A stretch of 39,454 nt of DNA from Methanosarcinaceae archaeon (GCA_016932675.1 JAFGCK010000094.1:1-39454), one strand, 5' to 3'. Numbered from the stretch's first letter, positions 9,074-18,550 are shown. Made by a program: numbers and translations. The notes: generated from the letters alone by a model not told the origin.

Positions 9074-11164
9074 TCATATTACCTTTACATGGTCTTTATC
9101 TGGCTTGAGCAGGTCACCTGAGCGCCTCATTTTAGAGATCAGCTCTTCAGCATGCTGCCTGTCAACCTGCTGCGCCTGTGCTTCGGTATAGACTTCCTCC
9201 AGAGGGGCTTTCCCCCCGGGGTGCCTGTCACCGACCATCTTGATTATTTCTTTAATTATCTTTATCCTGTCCCTCTGGCTCTTAGTTGTACCCGATGCTA
9301 TGATATCAACATCCAATGCTCCTGTATCCGGATCGATCCCCACCTGCTTCAGGCACGAATAAACTATCCTGGTAGTTCTTTTTGCATCCACAAGGGTAAC
9401 CACATTACTTAGCCTTACTCTGGCACTTGCCTCTGCAAGCCTGACCAGTGCTTCCAGCTGACGTGCTGTCACCGGTACAGGAGAATCTTTGCCTTCACCC
9501 ATTTTACGCAGGTCCATGTAGAATTTGACAAGATGCTCACGCGCCCCCTCCTCCATGATGGGGTAGATGTTCCTTCTGGAATATGCAACATACTTGCGCA
9601 GAATATCTGGATCGATTTCAGGCATTACCACTTCCATATGTTTCTCTACCTGTTCCTGCGTGATCTCGCTTGATAGTATGTTCTTACGCTGTTCTGACAG
9701 TTCGCCAGCATAGTGTGAATTGAGAATGTGCCTGGCGATCCTGGAATCCATCTCCTCGTTGGGTGTATCGAGAAGGACGAAGATCATGTCGAACCTGGAC
9801 ATCAGAGCAGGAGGCATGTTTATTTGCTGGGCTATGCCTTCATACCTGTCAAAGCGCCCATATTTCGGGTTTGCAGCCCCAAGAAGCGCACAGCGTGACT
9901 TAAGAGTGGCAATGATGCCAGCCTTTGCGACCGAGATGGTCTGCTGCTCCATAGCCTCATGAAGTGCGCTCTTATCCTCGGCACTCATCTTATCCATTTC
10001 GTCGATCGCAGCAATACCCATATCGGCCATGACCAGCGCACCGGCTTCCAGTGTCCATCGACCATCACCAAGATCATCCCTGACCGCTGCTGCTGTCAGG
10101 CCGCTTGAAGATGCACTCTTACCTGAAGCAAACACACCCCTTGGTGCAAGTTTCACCATGTAGCGCAGCATCTGGCTCTTTGCAACACCCGGGTCGCCAA
10201 CAAACAGCATGTGAATATCCCCGCGTATCCTTGAACCGTCCGGCAGATTTTTGGGGACACCAGAGAAGAGTTGTAAGGAAAGAGCCTCCTTCACATCCTC
10301 ATAACCATAGATCGAAGGAGCTATGGATTTGATAACCTTATTGTATATCTCGGGGTTGCGACTGAGTGCAAGGATCTTTTGCTCATCCTCGGGAGTGATC
10401 TCAAGTTCGTCGAATTCCTGGTCCACATATTCTATGGAATTAGCATGCAATACCAGGTCATAGAATGGGGATTTGCCCTCCCTCGTGGTCCGCTGATGGG
10501 AACGCAGGACACCATTGATGACCACACGGTCACCAGGCTTGACAACTCCTGCAAGGTCATCCTCCACATCCACATCAAGGCTTTGGGGCTGGGAACCACC
10601 CTTGAGGTTCTCCGGGGATTCCTGGATCTGCAGTTTCTGCGCATCGATGAAGAGAGACTGGTTGATCATTATCTTAAAAGGGCCTTTTCTTCCGCAGGAT
10701 TCTTCCTCACATTCCACAGGCTCAACGAACTTGAGCTCTGTCTGCGGGATCATGGTGATATGCTCACAGCGCATGCATTTGAAAGCCGCGTTGATTATCT
10801 TTGGGCGGACATCTGTAGCCTTGCGTATCATACCTTCAATGGCAACCAGTTGCAGAAGATGCTTGCTCCTCAGATCACGGTTAGGGATCTTGTTCGGTAT
10901 TCTTACAAAACGAACCTTTGCATCATCAAGCGCCTTCTCAACCGGGAGGTCAATTTCCTGAAGTGCATTATCTGCTGACGGCACTACCTCATCCGGATGG
11001 AAGAGAAGCTCATCTGCAAGTCCCCTGTCAAACATCTCAAGGTCAGAAAAATCAACATACAGACTACGCTGGTCAGGATAATCGTTTGCAAGCTGGAGAA
11101 TGTTATCCCAGTAATATTTTTTCAGAAAAGTCCTGAACTTTTCGTCCCACTTACCTTCAGTCAT
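9074..11164 (-). CDS. mcm: Replicative DNA helicase MCM
   Basis: Homohexameric 3'-5' helicase that unwinds the replication fork. The 696-residue protein has the N-terminal domain with a zinc site (C130, C133, C152, C157), the OB fold, and the AAA+ motor. In the motor, Walker A is GDPGVAKSQ at 323-331, Walker B is AAIDEMD around 385-391, and the arginine-finger motif is ALMSRFD. A C-terminal winged helix follows. No intein is inserted at the usual Walker A site. No ribosome-binding site precedes the ATG, but a TATA-like AATATTATAC lies about 25 bases upstream, so the message is probably leaderless. It leads a four-gene operon with DUF424 and two coiled-coil proteins. Confidence 0.97.
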   Translation of the reverse strand: MTEGKWDEKFRTFLKKYYWDNILQLANDYPDQRSLYVDFSDLEMFDRGLADELLFHPDEVVPSADNALQEIDLPVEKALDDAKVRFVRIPNKIPNRDLRSKHLLQLVAIEGMIRKATDVRPKIINAAFKCMRCEHITMIPQTELKFVEPVECEEESCGRKGPFKIMINQSLFIDAQKLQIQESPENLKGGSQPQSLDVDVEDDLAGVVKPGDRVVINGVLRSHQRTTREGKSPFYDLVLHANSIEYVDQEFDELEITPEDEQKILALSRNPEIYNKVIKSIAPSIYGYEDVKEALSLQLFSGVPKNLPDGSRIRGDIHMLFVGDPGVAKSQMLRYMVKLAPRGVFASGKSASSSGLTAAAVRDDLGDGRWTLEAGALVMADMGIAAIDEMDKMSAEDKSALHEAMEQQTISVAKAGIIATLKSRCALLGAANPKYGRFDRYEGIAQQINMPPALMSRFDMIFVLLDTPNEEMDSRIARHILNSHYAGELSEQRKNILSSEITQEQVEKHMEVVMPEIDPDILRKYVAYSRRNIYPIMEEGAREHLVKFYMDLRKMGEGKDSPVPVTARQLEALVRLAEASARVRLSNVVTLVDAKRTTRIVYSCLKQVGIDPDTGALDVDIIASGTTKSQRDRIKIIKEIIKMVGDRHPGGKAPLEEVYTEAQAQQVDRQHAEELISKMRRSGDLLKPDKDHVKVI

Positions 11165-11293
11165 GTTTTACACAGGGGTTTACGTATAATATTAGTTTTA
11201 GTTGCGGCATTCATGATATGATTACCAAGCCGGGTATGCAAGATGCACGTAAAACAATATGAACATTTCGAACCACCGCATGTGCCAGATAAC

Positions 11294-11989
11294 CTAACGA
11301 AGGTTCTGCTGTATCCTCCTCAATATCCCCCGCAATGTCTGCACTTCCCTTTCAAGCAGGCAGGCCCTTCCAAATATCCGCTTCATCATGAGGCGGGTTT
11401 TCTCCTTTTTGTGCTCAGGATAATCAATATCGTCCAGCACTTCGGCAATATGATCATGCAGCAGACGCACGTCGAACTCATCTGCAAGAGGAAGCTCACC
11501 CGCCTCTATGTTGCTCATCTCATAGAGCACGACTGCAACAGCATGTGAGAGGTTCATTACTGGATAGACCTCTGATGTTGGTATCGTCATGATCATATCA
11601 CAAAACCCAAGCTCCTCCCTGCAAAAACCCTGGTCCTCCCTGCCAAAAAGCAGTGCAACTTTACCACTGGCCCCTGTGAGGCGCTGCTTTATCTCACGTG
11701 GGGAGAAGGCAGGGACCCTCAGGTGCTCATCGAATTTCAGACCAGAGACACCGGTAGTACCTATAATTATATTGGAATCCTCAATGGCATCGGAAAGCGA
11801 GGACACGATCTTTGCATTCTCAAGCAGGTCCCTCGCATGGGAAGACATTGCCCTGGCCTCCCCTTCAAGCTTGCAGGGACCTACCAGCACGAGATCGGAA
11901 AAACCGAAATTCTTCATGACACGAGCAACCGAACCGACATTGCCCTGATACAGGGGTTCAACGAGCACTACTCTAAGATCCATTGACAT
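11294..11989 (-). CDS. trmJ: tRNA/rRNA 2'-O-methyltransferase, SpoU/TrmJ family
   Basis: SPOUT-class methyltransferase, 231 residues, with the family opening LVEPLYQGNVGSVARVMKNFGF and the SAM-binding knot motifs LFGREDQG and IPTSEVYPVMNLSHAVAV. Archaeal TrmJ methylates the ribose of C32 in tRNA, which is the likely activity here; the exact position methylated cannot be read from sequence. The C-terminal helical tail is typical of the subgroup. Two starts are possible: ATG 11989, or ATG 11983, which has AAGGA at a better distance and begins with the family-like MDLRVVLVEP. It is transcribed away from hdrE across a 293-base region. Confidence 0.85.
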   Translation of the reverse strand: MSMDLRVVLVEPLYQGNVGSVARVMKNFGFSDLVLVGPCKLEGEARAMSSHARDLLENAKIVSSLSDAIEDSNIIIGTTGVSGLKFDEHLRVPAFSPREIKQRLTGASGKVALLFGREDQGFCREELGFCDMIMTIPTSEVYPVMNLSHAVAVVLYEMSNIEAGELPLADEFDVRLLHDHIAEVLDDIDYPEHKKEKTRLMMKRIFGRACLLEREVQTLRGILRRIQQNLR

Positions 11990-12282
11990 GTTCCTTGTTT
12001 TTTATGATGAGATGCCGGTTCAAAGCACTTTTGATATCATCCCCAAAATGAGGACTAAAGAAACCGGGATACACCGGGGTATATTATTCAACTCACGTAG
12101 TAGGAACTTATCGCCTAAAAACCTTTTTGAACAATCAGCCTCCCGATGCAGATATCCATAACGACAATCTTTAAATAATATCGATACTACAATCATGCAA
12201 ACCAAAGCGGTCACTCATAAGTAAAGACGGACTTCGATCCCTTTATCATATTTTGTGTTGATATATCAGGAGAAAATTAAAA
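11990..12282. promoter_or_regulatory. Divergent promoter region and 5' leader of hdrED
   Basis: On the plus strand a TATA-like TTTAAATAATA at about 12170-12180 would start transcription near 12200. That gives the hdrE message a leader of roughly 80 bases, with GGAG at 12269-12272 and the ATG at 12283. A 64-codon minus-strand frame in this region has no support. No tRNA or obvious riboswitch was recognised. Confidence 0.5.
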
Positions 12283-13080
12283 ATGAGTATGGAGTACTTT
12301 GCGGGCATCTCTGATGCCTTGAGGCTTACTTTTGTGCAGGTAATGATACTGGCTACCCTGTCAATTGGTATTTTCTTTATTGGAATGTATATAAATCTGA
12401 AAAAATGGGGTATGGGTTCCACCGGTTACGGGCAGGAACCCTCTGGCAGCATCCTCGCATTTCCGAAAATGCTTGCATACCAGATGAGCGAACATGCACA
12501 CGTGCATAACCAATCGGTTCTGGAGACGTTCTTCCTCGACATCCTCTTCCAGAGGAGAATCTTAACAAGAAGCCCGCTCAGATGGTTCATGCACTTTACT
12601 ATATTTGTGGGATGGATGACACTCTTTGCACTCTCCATCGCGATGTTCTTTGTAGAAATGATACACATGATTGGCGAGAAGGCAGGATATGCACATTCAC
12701 TTCCAGAATTCATGAACCCGGAAATATTCAGAGAATTACTATCTGTACCCAACGATATTTTCAGCTATATCCTGCTTACAGGAATTATCATCGCAATCTA
12801 CAGAAGATTGTTCCTTGCAGAGGTAAGGGAAGCGACCATTGCATACGACTCAGTCCTCCTTATCGGACTGACCATTATTACAATATCAGGATTTGTTGCA
12901 GACGGGATAAGGACAGGCAGATTCTGGGGCTTTGACTTGCCATTCGAATACGCACCTCCGGCTGCACTGTTCCACGTTGTGATCTCGCTGCTATTCTGTA
13001 TTGCATACATTCCCTTCAGCAAATACATACACATCTTGGCAATACCGCTTACACTCCTTGCAAACAAAGGAGGAGAATAA
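12283..13080 (+). CDS. hdrE: Heterodisulfide reductase, cytochrome b subunit HdrE
   Basis: Membrane subunit of the HdrDE complex. It takes electrons from reduced methanophenazine and passes them to HdrD, with proton translocation. The 265-residue protein has about five membrane helices. Histidines suited to bind heme b lie in [11 protein letters not shown], in ALFHVVISL and in [10 protein letters not shown] cytoplasmic loop carries EHAHVHNQ. Both its length and its position directly before hdrD (2 bases between stop and start) match the Methanosarcina-type complex, which occurs in cytochrome-containing methanogens. This places the organism in the Methanosarcinales. Confidence 0.96.
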   Translation: MSMEYFAGISDALRLTFVQVMILATLSIGIFFIGMYINLKKWGMGSTGYGQEPSGSILAFPKMLAYQMSEHAHVHNQSVLETFFLDILFQRRILTRSPLRWFMHFTIFVGWMTLFALSIAMFFVEMIHMIGEKAGYAHSLPEFMNPEIFRELLSVPNDIFSYILLTGIIIAIYRRLFLAEVREATIAYDSVLLIGLTIITISGFVADGIRTGRFWGFDLPFEYAPPAALFHVVISLLFCIAYIPFSKYIHILAIPLTLLANKGGE

Positions 13081-13082
13081 TA

Positions 13083-14327
13083 ATGGCTAAGCGTGAACCT
13101 TCAATTAATACAGAGAACTTTACAGCTGTTCAGTTAATGGAAGTTGACTCATGCAGTCGCTGTGGCGAATGCGTGAAATGGTGTCCTACATACGACGCAT
13201 CCGGAAAGGACCCGGGTCTTGCACCAAGGGACAAGATCCTCCGATGGGGAGAGTTCATGAAAAAGTCCTATGGACTGCGTGCAAGGCTCTTCGGACCAAA
13301 AGAGATACCAGAAGAAGAGATAGAGAAGTTCAAGGACGACCTATACGGCTGCACGACCTGCGGGATGTGTGCAACTGTCTGTGAATCCGCGATCAATACC
13401 GTGGAACTCTGGGAGTCCATGCGTGCAAACCTTGTAAAACGCGGAAACGGTCCTTTCGGAAAACAAGCTGCTTTCCTCAAACTCCTTAAAGAATACAAGA
13501 ATCCTTACATGGCAGACAATAAAGACAGGACGAACTGGTTCCCGGAAGATGTCAGGATCGAGGAAAAGGCAGAGATACTCTACTATGGAGGATGTACTGC
13601 AGAGCTCAGGCAGAGAAAACTTGCACTTGCAACAACACGGGTACTCAACAAACTTGGAATAAAGTTCACCATGCTTGGGGAGGATGAGATCTGCTGCGGA
13701 TCCGTACTTGTAAGGACAGGTCAGTATTTTTTCGATGATGTTGCAAAGAAATATGCCCAGAAGAATATCGATAATATTGTAGCAAAAGGTGCAAAAATAG
13801 TGCTGTATGCCTGTGCAGGGTGTTACAGGACATCACTGATCGACTGGCCAAGGCTCACAGGAAAGGAACTCCCCTTTAAGGTAGTTCACATTGCAGAATT
13901 CCTGCAGGAGCTTATCGAGCAGGGTAAGATCGAATGGGAGAAGTCCATCGACAAAAAGGTCACCTACCATGATCCATGCCACCTTGGACGTCACGTTGGT
14001 GTGTATGATCCGCCAAGGGCTGTGATTGAAGCAATTCCGGGTGTAGAGTTGATCGAGATGGACAGGACAAGAGAGAACCAGCGCTGCTGCGGAGCCGGCG
14101 GTGGTGTGAAAGCAGGCATTCCGGACCTTGCACTTGGCGTTGCCAAAACACGTGTAGAAGATGCACTTGCAACAAAAGCGGATATCCTTTCAAGTTCCTG
14201 CCCGTTCTGTAAGAGAAACCTCTGTGACGGAAGGGATGCAATCGGTGCAAAGGAACTGGAGGTAGAAGATATCATTGTAATGGTTGCAGAGGCAATGGGA
14301 ATCGACCTGAGTGACACACCGGAATGA
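13083..14327 (+). CDS. hdrD: CoB-CoM heterodisulfide reductase, catalytic subunit HdrD
   Basis: Reduces the mixed disulfide of coenzymes M and B, the terminal step of methanogenic electron transport. The 414-residue protein begins with two [4Fe-4S] sites (C24/C27/C30/C34 and C90/C93/C96/C100). Two CCG domains follow: CTAEL, then CCGSV, then CAGC; and CHLGR, then CCGAGGG, then CPFC. These bind the unusual clusters that cleave the disulfide. All expected cysteines are present. It forms an operon with hdrE, and a hairpin lies 20 bases after the TGA stop. HdrD corresponds to a fusion of the soluble HdrC and HdrB. Confidence 0.97.
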   Translation: MAKREPSINTENFTAVQLMEVDSCSRCGECVKWCPTYDASGKDPGLAPRDKILRWGEFMKKSYGLRARLFGPKEIPEEEIEKFKDDLYGCTTCGMCATVCESAINTVELWESMRANLVKRGNGPFGKQAAFLKLLKEYKNPYMADNKDRTNWFPEDVRIEEKAEILYYGGCTAELRQRKLALATTRVLNKLGIKFTMLGEDEICCGSVLVRTGQYFFDDVAKKYAQKNIDNIVAKGAKIVLYACAGCYRTSLIDWPRLTGKELPFKVVHIAEFLQELIEQGKIEWEKSIDKKVTYHDPCHLGRHVGVYDPPRAVIEAIPGVELIEMDRTRENQRCCGAGGGVKAGIPDLALGVAKTRVEDALATKADILSSSCPFCKRNLCDGRDAIGAKELEVEDIIVMVAEAMGIDLSDTPE

Positions 14328-14346
14328 GAACAGATCTGACCTGACA

Positions 14347-14370
14347 GGCAGAGTGAGCATTCACTTTGCC
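14347..14370 (+). terminator. Hairpin after hdrED
   Basis: GGCAGAGTGA (14347-14356) pairs with TCACTTTGCC (14361-14370), one G-U wobble, around the loop GCAT. The modestly T-rich ATTTCAGAATTTT follows. It lies 19 bases after the hdrD stop and likely ends or attenuates the hdrED message before the DUF116 genes, which have their own TATA-like box (AATATAGATATA, about 14390-14402). Confidence 0.55.
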
Positions 14371-14427
14371 ATTTCAGAATTTTACAGATAATATAGATAT
14401 ACCTTTCAAGCCAAGTCTTATGTGCTC

Positions 14428-15066
14428 ATGTCGATACCTTATGATTTTCTTGGGAAAGTATTTATAGCCATCTCCTTAATTGCCATGGCAGGAATACTGC
14501 TGGCACTGATACTGGGTGCCTACAGCTACAAAAAGCGCAAGATATTGTTTCCCGATTTTATACTTTTCGTGCTCTACCTTTTCTACGGACCTGCAAAGCT
14601 GATCTGCAGAGTGTTCTTCATTGATGAGATCATCGTTGACCAGATACTGGTGGAAGTGCGCAATTCCATGATGGCAGAGAAGTTCAGGAAGATAAAGGAC
14701 AGACGTGTGATATTCCTGCCTCAATGCATGCGCCACCCTAATTGCAAGGCACGTTGTGACCCTATCAAAGGATATGAGTGCAGGATGTGCGGACTATGCG
14801 ACATCTGCAGGATAATTGAAGCAGCAAAGGAACACAACTTTGAGGTATATGTGATCCCGGGGGGCAGTTTCGTAAAGAAGATCATCAAAACACAGCAACC
14901 GAAAAGCTGTATCGGCGTGGCATGCTATCCGGAACTGACCGAATCCATGCAGGGCGCCTCTCCATTTATGACAGTACAGGGAATACCTCTGCTAAAGGAC
15001 GGATGCTTTGACACAAAGGTCAATGTGGAGGATGTTATCAGAAAGATGGAGGAATGTGATGTATAA
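14428..15066 (+). CDS. DUF116 membrane-associated metal-cluster protein, copy 1
   Basis: Function unknown; belongs to DUF116. The 212-residue protein has one or two N-terminal membrane helices (FIAISLIAMAGILLALILGAY) and a soluble domain rich in cysteines: LPQCMRHPNC, CDP, CRMCGLCDIC. These probably bind one or two Fe-S clusters or zinc. A second conserved block reads VIPGGSFVKKII and GVACYPEL, and the end carries a PLLKDGCFDTKV motif. I chose ATG 14428; GTG 14422 is in frame, and neither has a ribosome-binding site, so a short or absent leader is likely. The next gene is a diverged paralogue that overlaps by 8 bases. Confidence 0.85.
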   Translation: MSIPYDFLGKVFIAISLIAMAGILLALILGAYSYKKRKILFPDFILFVLYLFYGPAKLICRVFFIDEIIVDQILVEVRNSMMAEKFRKIKDRRVIFLPQCMRHPNCKARCDPIKGYECRMCGLCDICRIIEAAKEHNFEVYVIPGGSFVKKIIKTQQPKSCIGVACYPELTESMQGASPFMTVQGIPLLKDGCFDTKVNVEDVIRKMEECDV

Positions 15067-15712
15067 GCTTCTCGGGGAGATCATTATAGTCCTGCTGGTC
15101 ATTTCCGTCTTGCTGGCAGGTATTGCACTGGCAGTCAGTCGAATAAGCCTGAACAGGAATGTATGGCTTGCCGGTTTTTTTGCAGAGGTGCTTGATTTTT
15201 TTTACCTTCCTGTGAAATTCTTTTTCTTCAGATTGTCTGACACCAAGATACTTGACAAATGGATGGTCTCCCTGAAGAACATCGCTCACATGGATGATTT
15301 TGCGAGGACGAAAAAACGTATGATAATCACTCCTCACTGTATGCGATCCCTTGATTGCCCCGCATCCTCGACCAAAGAAGGGATCCAATGCTTATCCTGT
15401 GGGAAATGTGTGTTCACAGAACTTAAAAAGGATGCCAGAAAGTATGGCTACAAACTCTATATTGTTACAGGGTCTTCCTTTGTAAAGCACATCATCAAAG
15501 GAGGAAGATATGACGGTGCACTTTTGATCGCCTGTGACTATGAGCTTAACAAGGTCATGATGGGGCTGAAAGGACAGGATATTGTCACATACGGCATACC
15601 CATGTTAAATGACGGATGCTTCAATACCAGAGTGGATTACGACAGAGTCATCGAGACACTGGAGATGTTTGATACTGAGCATGTATCATTAAGTGGTGGA
15701 ACAGATGTATGA
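15059..15712 (+). CDS. DUF116 membrane-associated protein, copy 2
   Basis: 217 residues, same architecture as the gene before it. It has an N-terminal membrane helix (IIIVLLVISVLLAGIALAV), then ITPHCMRSLDC, CLSCGKC, IVTGSSFVKHII, IACDYEL and MLNDGCFNTRV. The cysteine set differs: copy 2 lacks the extra C-x2-C of copy 1, so the two may bind clusters differently. The ATG at 15059 has GGAGG 6 bases upstream, inside the end of copy 1; a longer frame back to 15008 is an artefact. It overlaps the following flavoprotein gene by 8 bases. The three genes are clearly one translationally coupled unit. Confidence 0.85.
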   Translation: MYKLLGEIIIVLLVISVLLAGIALAVSRISLNRNVWLAGFFAEVLDFFYLPVKFFFFRLSDTKILDKWMVSLKNIAHMDDFARTKKRMIITPHCMRSLDCPASSTKEGIQCLSCGKCVFTELKKDARKYGYKLYIVTGSSFVKHIIKGGRYDGALLIACDYELNKVMMGLKGQDIVTYGIPMLNDGCFNTRVDYDRVIETLEMFDTEHVSLSGGTDV

Positions 15713-16856
15713 CCTGGTCATAGTGGGCGGTGGTCCCTCCGGCTCAGCTGCTGGAAGGGTTGCAGGAAAAGCGGGTTTGAAGACACTCCTGATAGAAAAA
15801 GAAGATTTCCCGCGGTACAAACCCTGCGGTGGTGCCCTCTCGGACCATGCCATAAACTATCTTGACTTTGACATACCCGGGGAGATAATTGAAAAAGAGA
15901 TCTATGGCTGCAGGATCTGCTTCCATGACCAGGCAATTGAGAGTTTCAAGGATTATCGTATATCTGTTCTCGTCACACGCAGCAAACTTGACAATTTCCT
16001 GCTTGAGAATGCAAAGGAAACAGGAATAGAGGTGCATCTTAATGAAAAGGTCACTTCGATCTCAAATGGAAATGACCATGTAATTGTATGCACTAACAGG
16101 TCAGTGTACGAAGCCAGATTTGTAATTATTGCCACAGGTTCACAGGACTCATTAAAGAACACAGTCCGCAGAAAGGATAACAAGAAAGAATATGGTATCT
16201 GCATAGTCACGGAAGTTGAAGAGGACAAAGAGGTTATCAATGAATACATACGCAACGGTGTAGAACTGCGCTTCGGGGTTGCAGGCAGAGGCTACGGATG
16301 GATATTTCCCCATGATAACCACTACTCGGTAGGAATTGGAGGTGTTGCAGGATGTTTACCTGATCCGAAGAGTGTCATAAGAGATTTCCTTAAAGAGAAT
16401 GGTTTCATGGATAAATACGATCTTAAAGGCCATGTGATTCCCTGTGGCGGCTACAAGCGGAACATTATTGACCGGAGGATATTGCTCAGCGGGGATGCTG
16501 CAGGTTTTGTAGATGCCTTCACCGGAGAAGGACTTGCCTATGCCATAAGATCAGGACAGATCGCAGCAGAAGTAATATCAGACATCGTTCGCTCAGGTTC
16601 CGGTGAAAATGTTGAGCAACTCAAGGAATATGAAAGGAAATGCTACCTTGAATTCGGAGAGCACCTGAAATACTCCCTCACCTTTGCACGTATAATGCAC
16701 AATTTCCCGGGAAGCCCATTCAAAATATTCACAAAGGAAAAAGAAATTATCGACCAGTTCCTCGAGGTTGTGGCTTTCAGGTCGAACTATAAGCAATACC
16801 TTAAATGGATACTTTTTAATTTCAGACCGGGTTGGATACTCAAAGGCCTTTCATGA
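15705..16856 (+). CDS. Geranylgeranyl reductase family FAD-dependent oxidoreductase
   Basis: Flavoprotein of 383 residues with the N-terminal dinucleotide fold IVGGGPSGSAAGRVAGKAG, the family motif YKPCGGALS, and the second FAD motif LSGDAAGFVDAFTGEGLAYAI. The family saturates isoprenoid double bonds, for example in archaeal lipids or prenylated cofactors. The true substrate here is not evident; archaeol side chains and methanophenazine are both possible. The ATG at 15705 is preceded by GGTGGA. The gene overlaps the second DUF116 gene, suggesting that the DUF116 proteins deliver electrons to it. It ends 9 bases short of the 3' end of the convergent RNase P RNA gene. Confidence 0.9.
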   Translation: MYDLVIVGGGPSGSAAGRVAGKAGLKTLLIEKEDFPRYKPCGGALSDHAINYLDFDIPGEIIEKEIYGCRICFHDQAIESFKDYRISVLVTRSKLDNFLLENAKETGIEVHLNEKVTSISNGNDHVIVCTNRSVYEARFVIIATGSQDSLKNTVRRKDNKKEYGICIVTEVEEDKEVINEYIRNGVELRFGVAGRGYGWIFPHDNHYSVGIGGVAGCLPDPKSVIRDFLKENGFMDKYDLKGHVIPCGGYKRNIIDRRILLSGDAAGFVDAFTGEGLAYAIRSGQIAAEVISDIVRSGSGENVEQLKEYERKCYLEFGEHLKYSLTFARIMHNFPGSPFKIFTKEKEIIDQFLEVVAFRSNYKQYLKWILFNFRPGWILKGLS

Positions 16857-16865
16857 AAACATGAC

Positions 16866-17240
16866 ATGAGTGAGGAGAGTAAGCTCCCTTCTGTTAATGC
16901 AATACATCATCCTGCCTGGCAGTAAGATGCGCTCTGAAGAGCTGCATTGACGGCATTCGGCTAAGCGTCATAAACCCGGATGGTCAGAGACCTTTCCTTT
17001 TCCGACTTGCACCCACGAGGATTCGCCGTTCCATCCGCAGTCCATGCGACCTCAGCCTTTCGGCATCACAGCATTGACATGGTACGGTATCGTTTCTGTG
17101 CCAGCACGCAGCAGAACTGCATGAGTTGCATTGCAACTGCCCGGACTCTCGCCCGGTGCCCTTTACAGGCACTCGTGTGTTTAATGGTGGGGAGACTTTC
17201 CTCAGGCCTTCTGGCCCGGCAGCCGTCCTTCCTCTCTCAT
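16866..17240 (-). ncRNA. rnpB: RNase P RNA
   Basis: Catalytic RNA that trims tRNA 5' ends. Read on the minus strand, the conserved blocks appear in order: GAGGAAAGTC (17194-17203), GGGCGAGAGTCCGGGCA, ACAGAAACGATACC (its ACAGAAA at 17093-17099), GGCGAATCC, GGGTGCAAG, CTTAGCCGAATG, and the terminal ACAGAAGGGAGCTTAC. The ends pair as helix P1: ATGAGAGAGGA (17230-17240) with the 3' TCCTCACTCAT (16866-16876), one mismatch. The length of about 375 nt fits archaeal type A. Ends are estimated to within a few bases. No convincing protein is encoded here. It converges with the flavoprotein gene. Confidence 0.95.
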
Positions 17241-17267
17241 GGAAGGATTTATGTATTACTGCATCCC

Positions 17268-17284
17268 AGATATATTTTTTGTAG
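17268..17284 (-). promoter_or_regulatory. TATA box of rnpB
   Basis: AAAAAATATA on the minus strand (17271-17280) lies about 30-35 bases before the inferred 5' end of the RNase P RNA, an expected distance for an archaeal TATA box. Confidence 0.6.
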
Positions 17285-17414
17285 AAAAGGATAACAACGT
17301 AAACCTATACATCAGAAACATAACAGACTTCTGTAAAAATGATCTGTTATCAAAAAATAGATACACACAATTTATTACTTAACGAATACCACCCAAAATC
17401 AGGTGAGTACTAAA

Positions 17415-17642
17415 ATGCAGTATAACCGATATCTTCTCGCAGGCGTAATTCTGCTCATGGCTGCCCTCTTCTTCATGTTTGCAGAGTTCATGTCAGAGTC
17501 GCCCTCAGGAAGCATTGATCCGGAAGACACTGCTTTTCTGAATATAGACACTCTGGGAAAAGCCATTTTGGTCGGCCTCCCACCCGTTATAGCTGGACTC
17601 TATGTCCTGACCAGACATTGGAAAAAAAAGACAGACGATTAG
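17415..17642 (+). CDS. Small two-helix membrane protein
   Basis: 75 residues with two predicted membrane helices (LLAGVILLMAALFFMFAEF and AILVGLPPVIAGLYVLT) joined by an acidic extracellular loop, and a lysine-rich end. I chose ATG 17415 because AGGTGA lies at 17401-17406, 8 bases ahead; the GTG at 17403 is part of that site. I do not recognise the family. It stands alone, divergent from rnpB and convergent with the DUF1059 gene, and ends in TAG. Function unknown. Confidence 0.7.
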   Translation: MQYNRYLLAGVILLMAALFFMFAEFMSESPSGSIDPEDTAFLNIDTLGKAILVGLPPVIAGLYVLTRHWKKKTDD

Positions 17643-17656
17643 ATCCGGACAAAATA

Positions 17657-17890
17657 TCAGAGCTTCAGGACCCCACAGCCACAGCCGCGCTTCAGCAGGA
17701 AATCCATTTTTGACATTATCTCTTCCTTATGGAAATCTGCGAGCTGTTCAAACTCTTCCTTATGCTTATCCATTATATGCTCACGCATTTTTTCTTTCAC
17801 TTTTGCAGGGTCGTTGTCTACAACAATGAAATCATCATTGAACCCAAGATCGCGGCATCTCAATATATGGACTATGATAAAACCTCCCAT
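17657..17890 (-). CDS. DUF1059 family small protein
   Basis: 77 residues. The opening RCRDLGFNDDF and the following amphipathic helices match DUF1059, a family of small, possibly metal-binding proteins of unknown function. The C-terminus carries GCGCG, two cysteines that could bind metal with the cysteine in RCRD. No ribosome-binding site precedes the ATG; a TATA-like CATTAATAAA about 25-30 bases upstream suggests a leaderless message. Transcribed singly. Confidence 0.75.
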   Translation of the reverse strand: MGGFIIVHILRCRDLGFNDDFIVVDNDPAKVKEKMREHIMDKHKEEFEQLADFHKEEIMSKMDFLLKRGCGCGVLKL

Positions 17891-17960
17891 TCCAACATAT
17901 CAGTTAATGGTTTATTAATGTTTTTTTTCAGGTCTGAATGTCCTGATCCGGCCGGAACAG

Positions 17961-18524
17961 CTATAGAAGGAAAGAAATACCCATAAGAATGAACAAAATG
18001 CCTGCAACCAGAGAAATCGTCCTTTTGTTGATCCTTCCCATTATGAACTTACCCAGAAAGACCGCTGTGGCAGAGAGAACAAACAATGCCATGATAACCC
18101 CGACAAAAACAAACACGGGCTCATACTGTGTAGCAAACAGGGCAGATGCAAGTTGTGTTTTATCCCCCATCTCGGATACGAGGATGAGACCAAAACCCGA
18201 TATGAAAGGATTATTCAACTCATAGGAATCTTCTTCATCTTCCTTCTCACGGTTAACCAGGATTATAATACCAAACAGAATGAATACAAGCCCCGCACCA
18301 ATGCGTACATGGTTCATCGGAACCATTTCCGTAATGAAACTTCCCAGAAGGACGGCAAGCCCATCGGTGAGGACAAAGGCAAGCATCACACCTGCCAGCA
18401 ATGAAAGATACTGCTTTGTCTTTGTAGAGAGAACCAGTATTGCAAGCTGGGTCTTATCGCCAAGTTCCGCGATCCCTACGAGCAGAAAAGGGATCAGAAT
18501 ATCCTGGATCATTGCAACATACAT
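17961..18524 (-). CDS. GDT1/TMEM165 family divalent cation transporter
   Basis: Six-helix membrane protein of 187 residues made of two homologous halves, each with the family signature E-x-G-D-K-T: AELGDKTQLAIL near the start and SEMGDKTQLASAL in the second half. Characterised members export manganese or calcium from the cytosol, so a Mn/Ca exporter is the best guess. An acidic loop (EKEDEEDS) lies between the halves. The ATG at 18524 has no ribosome-binding site; MIQDIL at 18512 is the alternative start. A TATA-like CTTTATATAG lies just upstream, so the message is leaderless or nearly so. The MITE-like element ends within about 10 bases of that box. Confidence 0.9.
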   Translation of the reverse strand: MYVAMIQDILIPFLLVGIAELGDKTQLAILVLSTKTKQYLSLLAGVMLAFVLTDGLAVLLGSFITEMVPMNHVRIGAGLVFILFGIIILVNREKEDEEDSYELNNPFISGFGLILVSEMGDKTQLASALFATQYEPVFVFVGVIMALFVLSATAVFLGKFIMGRINKRTISLVAGILFILMGISFLL

Positions 18525-18550
18525 TCTTAAACTTCTATATAAAGTATATT

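Noticed and set aside
12020-12214. 64-codon minus-strand frame upstream of hdrE
   Set aside because: No domain or ribosome-binding site; it covers the hdrED promoter region.
16980-17294. 104-codon frame in the rnpB region
   Set aside because: It is antisense to the RNase P RNA, which explains the sequence conservation.
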